Assembly (NCBI GenBank): GCA_011055475.1
Contig: DSDH01000030.1
Location: 1-6,445 of the forward strand
Direction: 5' to 3'
Source of the DNA: Phycisphaerales bacterium
GTDB taxonomy: Bacteria; Planctomycetota; Phycisphaerae; Sedimentisphaerales; Anaerohalosphaeraceae
DNA: 6,445 bases
How positions within the stretch are numbered: the first letter of the stretch is position 1; each line of letters starts with the position of its first letter. Made by a program: the position numbers and the translations under genes. Below are positions 6,146 to 6,445 of the stretch, piece by piece. The notes under the pieces were generated by a model that was not told the origin of the DNA, did not search any database, and saw nothing but the letters and a program-made list of their open reading frames with translations.

Positions 6146-6445
6146 AGGCGTTCATCCAATGTGTTTTCGGGGCGGCCGTTCGCATCGGCGTCCGGCGGGG
6201 CAGACGTGGGGGGCATCTGGTCGTAGATCGCCTTCCACAGGCCCAGCCCTCCCTGGTCGGCCATGGCCTGAGCCAGGAAGGACCACGCCATGCCCTGAAT
6301 CTGTTCGGAGGACTCATCCTCCAGGTCCGATTCGGGAATGGTGTCGCGCATGGTCTGCAACAACTGGTGCAGAAACAACGACTCGAAATCGCGGGCCACC
6401 TGTTGGCGCTCGGCCTCGGCCGGATCGAGGGCCGCGCGATCGCCG
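6142..6445 (-). CDS. flgJ: Rod-binding protein FlgJ, N-terminal-type domain, 5' partial
   Basis: At least 100 residues of a rod-binding domain are visible. The key stretch runs from VARDFESLFLHQLLQTMRDT through a SSEQIQGMAWSFLAQAMADQ segment to GGLGLWKAIYDQM. It matches the FlgJ pattern 'a--FEalFl-qmlkamr', then 's----y--m-d--la--ia--gGlGla--i'. In this family the domain acts in the periplasm as a scaffold or cap for rod assembly. The frame continues open past the GTG at 6399 to the window edge (reading ...LDPAEAERQQ before VARDF), so the true start is probably outside the window. The protein ends shortly after the domain, with a Pro/Asp-rich tail. It therefore lacks the C-terminal muramidase domain of the enterobacterial two-domain FlgJ; such single-domain forms are common outside gammaproteobacteria. 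Its stop overlaps flgN. Confidence 0.85.
   Translation of the reverse strand, partial: GDRAALDPAEAERQQVARDFESLFLHQLLQTMRDTIPESDLEDESSEQIQGMAWSFLAQAMADQGGLGLWKAIYDQMPPTSAPPDADANGRPENTLDERL

Overview
This GC-rich window contains two compact gene clusters that converge on a 47-bp gap at about 2264-2310. The flagellar genes and the FlgJ rod-binding domain point to a flagellated, Gram-negative-type bacterium. The large FlgK and its atypical C-terminal helix remind me of planctomycete-like flagellar proteins. That taxonomic guess is weak and rests on memory of family patterns, not on a search.

Left part (1-2263, + strand): the end of a metal-ion ABC importer operon of the zinc/manganese (ZnuABC/TroABC) type. 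The order is a substrate-binding protein cut off by the window start, an ATPase that starts inside the binding protein's stop codon (GTGA overlap), and a permease 9 bp further on. Together they would capture a divalent metal outside the cytoplasmic membrane and pump it in. The binding protein is divergent: the usual central Asp-Pro-His metal ligand motif is not visible. The ATPase has a triple Gly-Trp-Arg/Gln repeat between Walker A and the Q-loop. A small hairpin sits directly after the permease stop codon.

Right part (2311-6445, - strand): a flagellar hook-filament junction operon read right to left. The order is flgJ (rod-binding domain only, start outside the window), flgN (chaperone, ATGA overlap with flgJ), flgK (680 residues, with a large beta-rich insertion) and flgL (398 residues). 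FlgN would keep FlgK and FlgL soluble until export. FlgK and FlgL then form the two junction rings between hook and filament, while FlgJ assists rod assembly. A strong GC-rich hairpin lies between flgK and flgL.

No RNA gene, mobile element, CRISPR array or integration scar is visible, and no gap between genes exceeds 50 bp. No convincing promoter is seen, as expected because both operons begin outside the window. The region looks like ordinary core-genome content with a few divergent details. I found no new defence system or comparable novelty.
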